From [Clostridium] asparagiforme DSM 15981 (lineage in GTDB: Bacteria > Bacillota > Clostridia > Lachnospirales > Lachnospiraceae), in assembly GCA_025149125.1 (NCBI GenBank), contig CP102272.1, positions 2,728,001-2,792,000 of the forward strand: DNA of 64,000 bases, written 5' to 3'. Under the pieces are notes generated by a model. The model ran no database searches. It worked only from the letters and a program-made list of their open reading frames with translations, and was not told the origin of the DNA. Position numbers and translations under genes: made by a program. Position 1 is the stretch's first letter. Every line of letters starts with the position of its first letter. Positions 63,805-64,000 of the stretch are shown here, piece after piece.

Positions 63805-64000
63805 CAAGTCTCCTCGTAATGAAGGAACATCTGAAGGCCTTTTATGCGAAATACAATATCGTGATACAGCCGATTCTGCGATTTATCTTGGGAATGTGCG
63901 CGTTTTATTGCCTGAACACCAACATCGGCTACATGACCAGGCTGAAGAATCCTCTGGTGCCGCTGCTGTTATCTCTGGCGGGGGCGCTGTTGCCCTACGG
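63801..64000 (+). CDS. Membrane protein, 5' part only (cut by window edge)
   Basis: The frame opens MTSLLVMKEHLKAFYAKYNI and continues with hydrophobic segments (ILRFILGMCAFYCLNTNIGY; PLVPLLLSLAGALLPYG) to the window end. It is translationally coupled to the small membrane protein before it. Function unknown. Confidence 0.68.
   Translation, partial: MTSLLVMKEHLKAFYAKYNIVIQPILRFILGMCAFYCLNTNIGYMTRLKNPLVPLLLSLAGALLPY

Overview
The window looks like a piece of a gut Clostridia chromosome, most likely Lachnospiraceae. The reasons are the metG tail sequence, the SD-rich gene starts (GGAGG), a CitMHS/RraA catabolic operon, an EFR1-type flavodoxin-ferredoxin protein and a SmsB-like SufBD. About 43 kb of it (roughly 1.1 to 43.7 kb) is one large, almost entirely minus-strand integrative/conjugative-type element. 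The right end of that element appears to lie inside the 3' part of a methionyl-tRNA synthetase gene, because the plus-strand ORF at 43633-44193 fuses a short foreign N-terminus to the C-terminal tRNA-binding domain of MetRS. No integrase, relaxase or other att end is visible, so the element should continue to the left of the window. No tRNA, rRNA or CRISPR array was recognised.

Layout, left to right. 1-0.9 kb: an AT-rich edge with a truncated AraC regulator and a scrap of an ABC ATPase. 1.1-13.5 kb: a run of small element proteins (zinc ribbons, DUF4313-like, YkgJ cysteine cluster, sigma-like factor, DUF932, SSB) behind a strong promoter at 13.7 kb. 13.7-17.2 kb: further accessory proteins, including a second sigma-70-like factor and a DUF3268-like zinc protein. 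17.2-26.6 kb: a Tad/Flp-type pilus operon (pilin, TadC, TadB, TadA ATPase, TadZ/CpaE, CpaB, prepilin peptidase, a large secreted protein, two TadE-like pseudopilins). 26.8-28.5 kb: a plus-strand AbiE toxin-antitoxin cassette. 28.6-41.4 kb: an S1-domain protein, the VirD4 coupling protein, a winged-helix protein with a likely frameshift, a RusA-like protein, a PrgI-VirB4 fusion ATPase, a C39-like cell-wall peptidase, VirB6-like and VirB2-like membrane proteins. 41.6-43.3 kb: two putative regulators.

Two things tie the element together. First, nearly twenty short hairpins sit between genes, most of them just upstream of the next Shine-Dalgarno sequence and many with a T-tract in the direction of transcription. 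Second, the promoters of the Tad operon and of the transfer operon share an unusual architecture: two TTGGC repeats 22 bp apart, a weak -35 and an extended -10. A related array of 11-bp-phased TGGC repeats lies at the element's right end, next to a protein with two winged-helix segments that may bind them. Three element genes also seem to start at non-AUG codons.

The host side (44-64 kb) begins with a LysR regulator divergent from a plus-strand operon: CitMHS-type transporter, VOC protein, a PIG-L protein resembling the 4-oxalomesaconate hydratase GalB, a MATE exporter, an NHL-type protein and three tandem RraA/aldolase paralogues. This suggests uptake and hydration/aldol cleavage of a tricarboxylic or keto-hydroxy acid. 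Next come a TetR-controlled flavodoxin-ferredoxin plus nitroreductase pair, a decayed solute-binding-protein gene, a double-GntR regulator, a diguanylate cyclase next to a GGDEF-GGDEF-EAL phosphodiesterase, a SufBD protein and two small membrane proteins, the last cut by the window edge.
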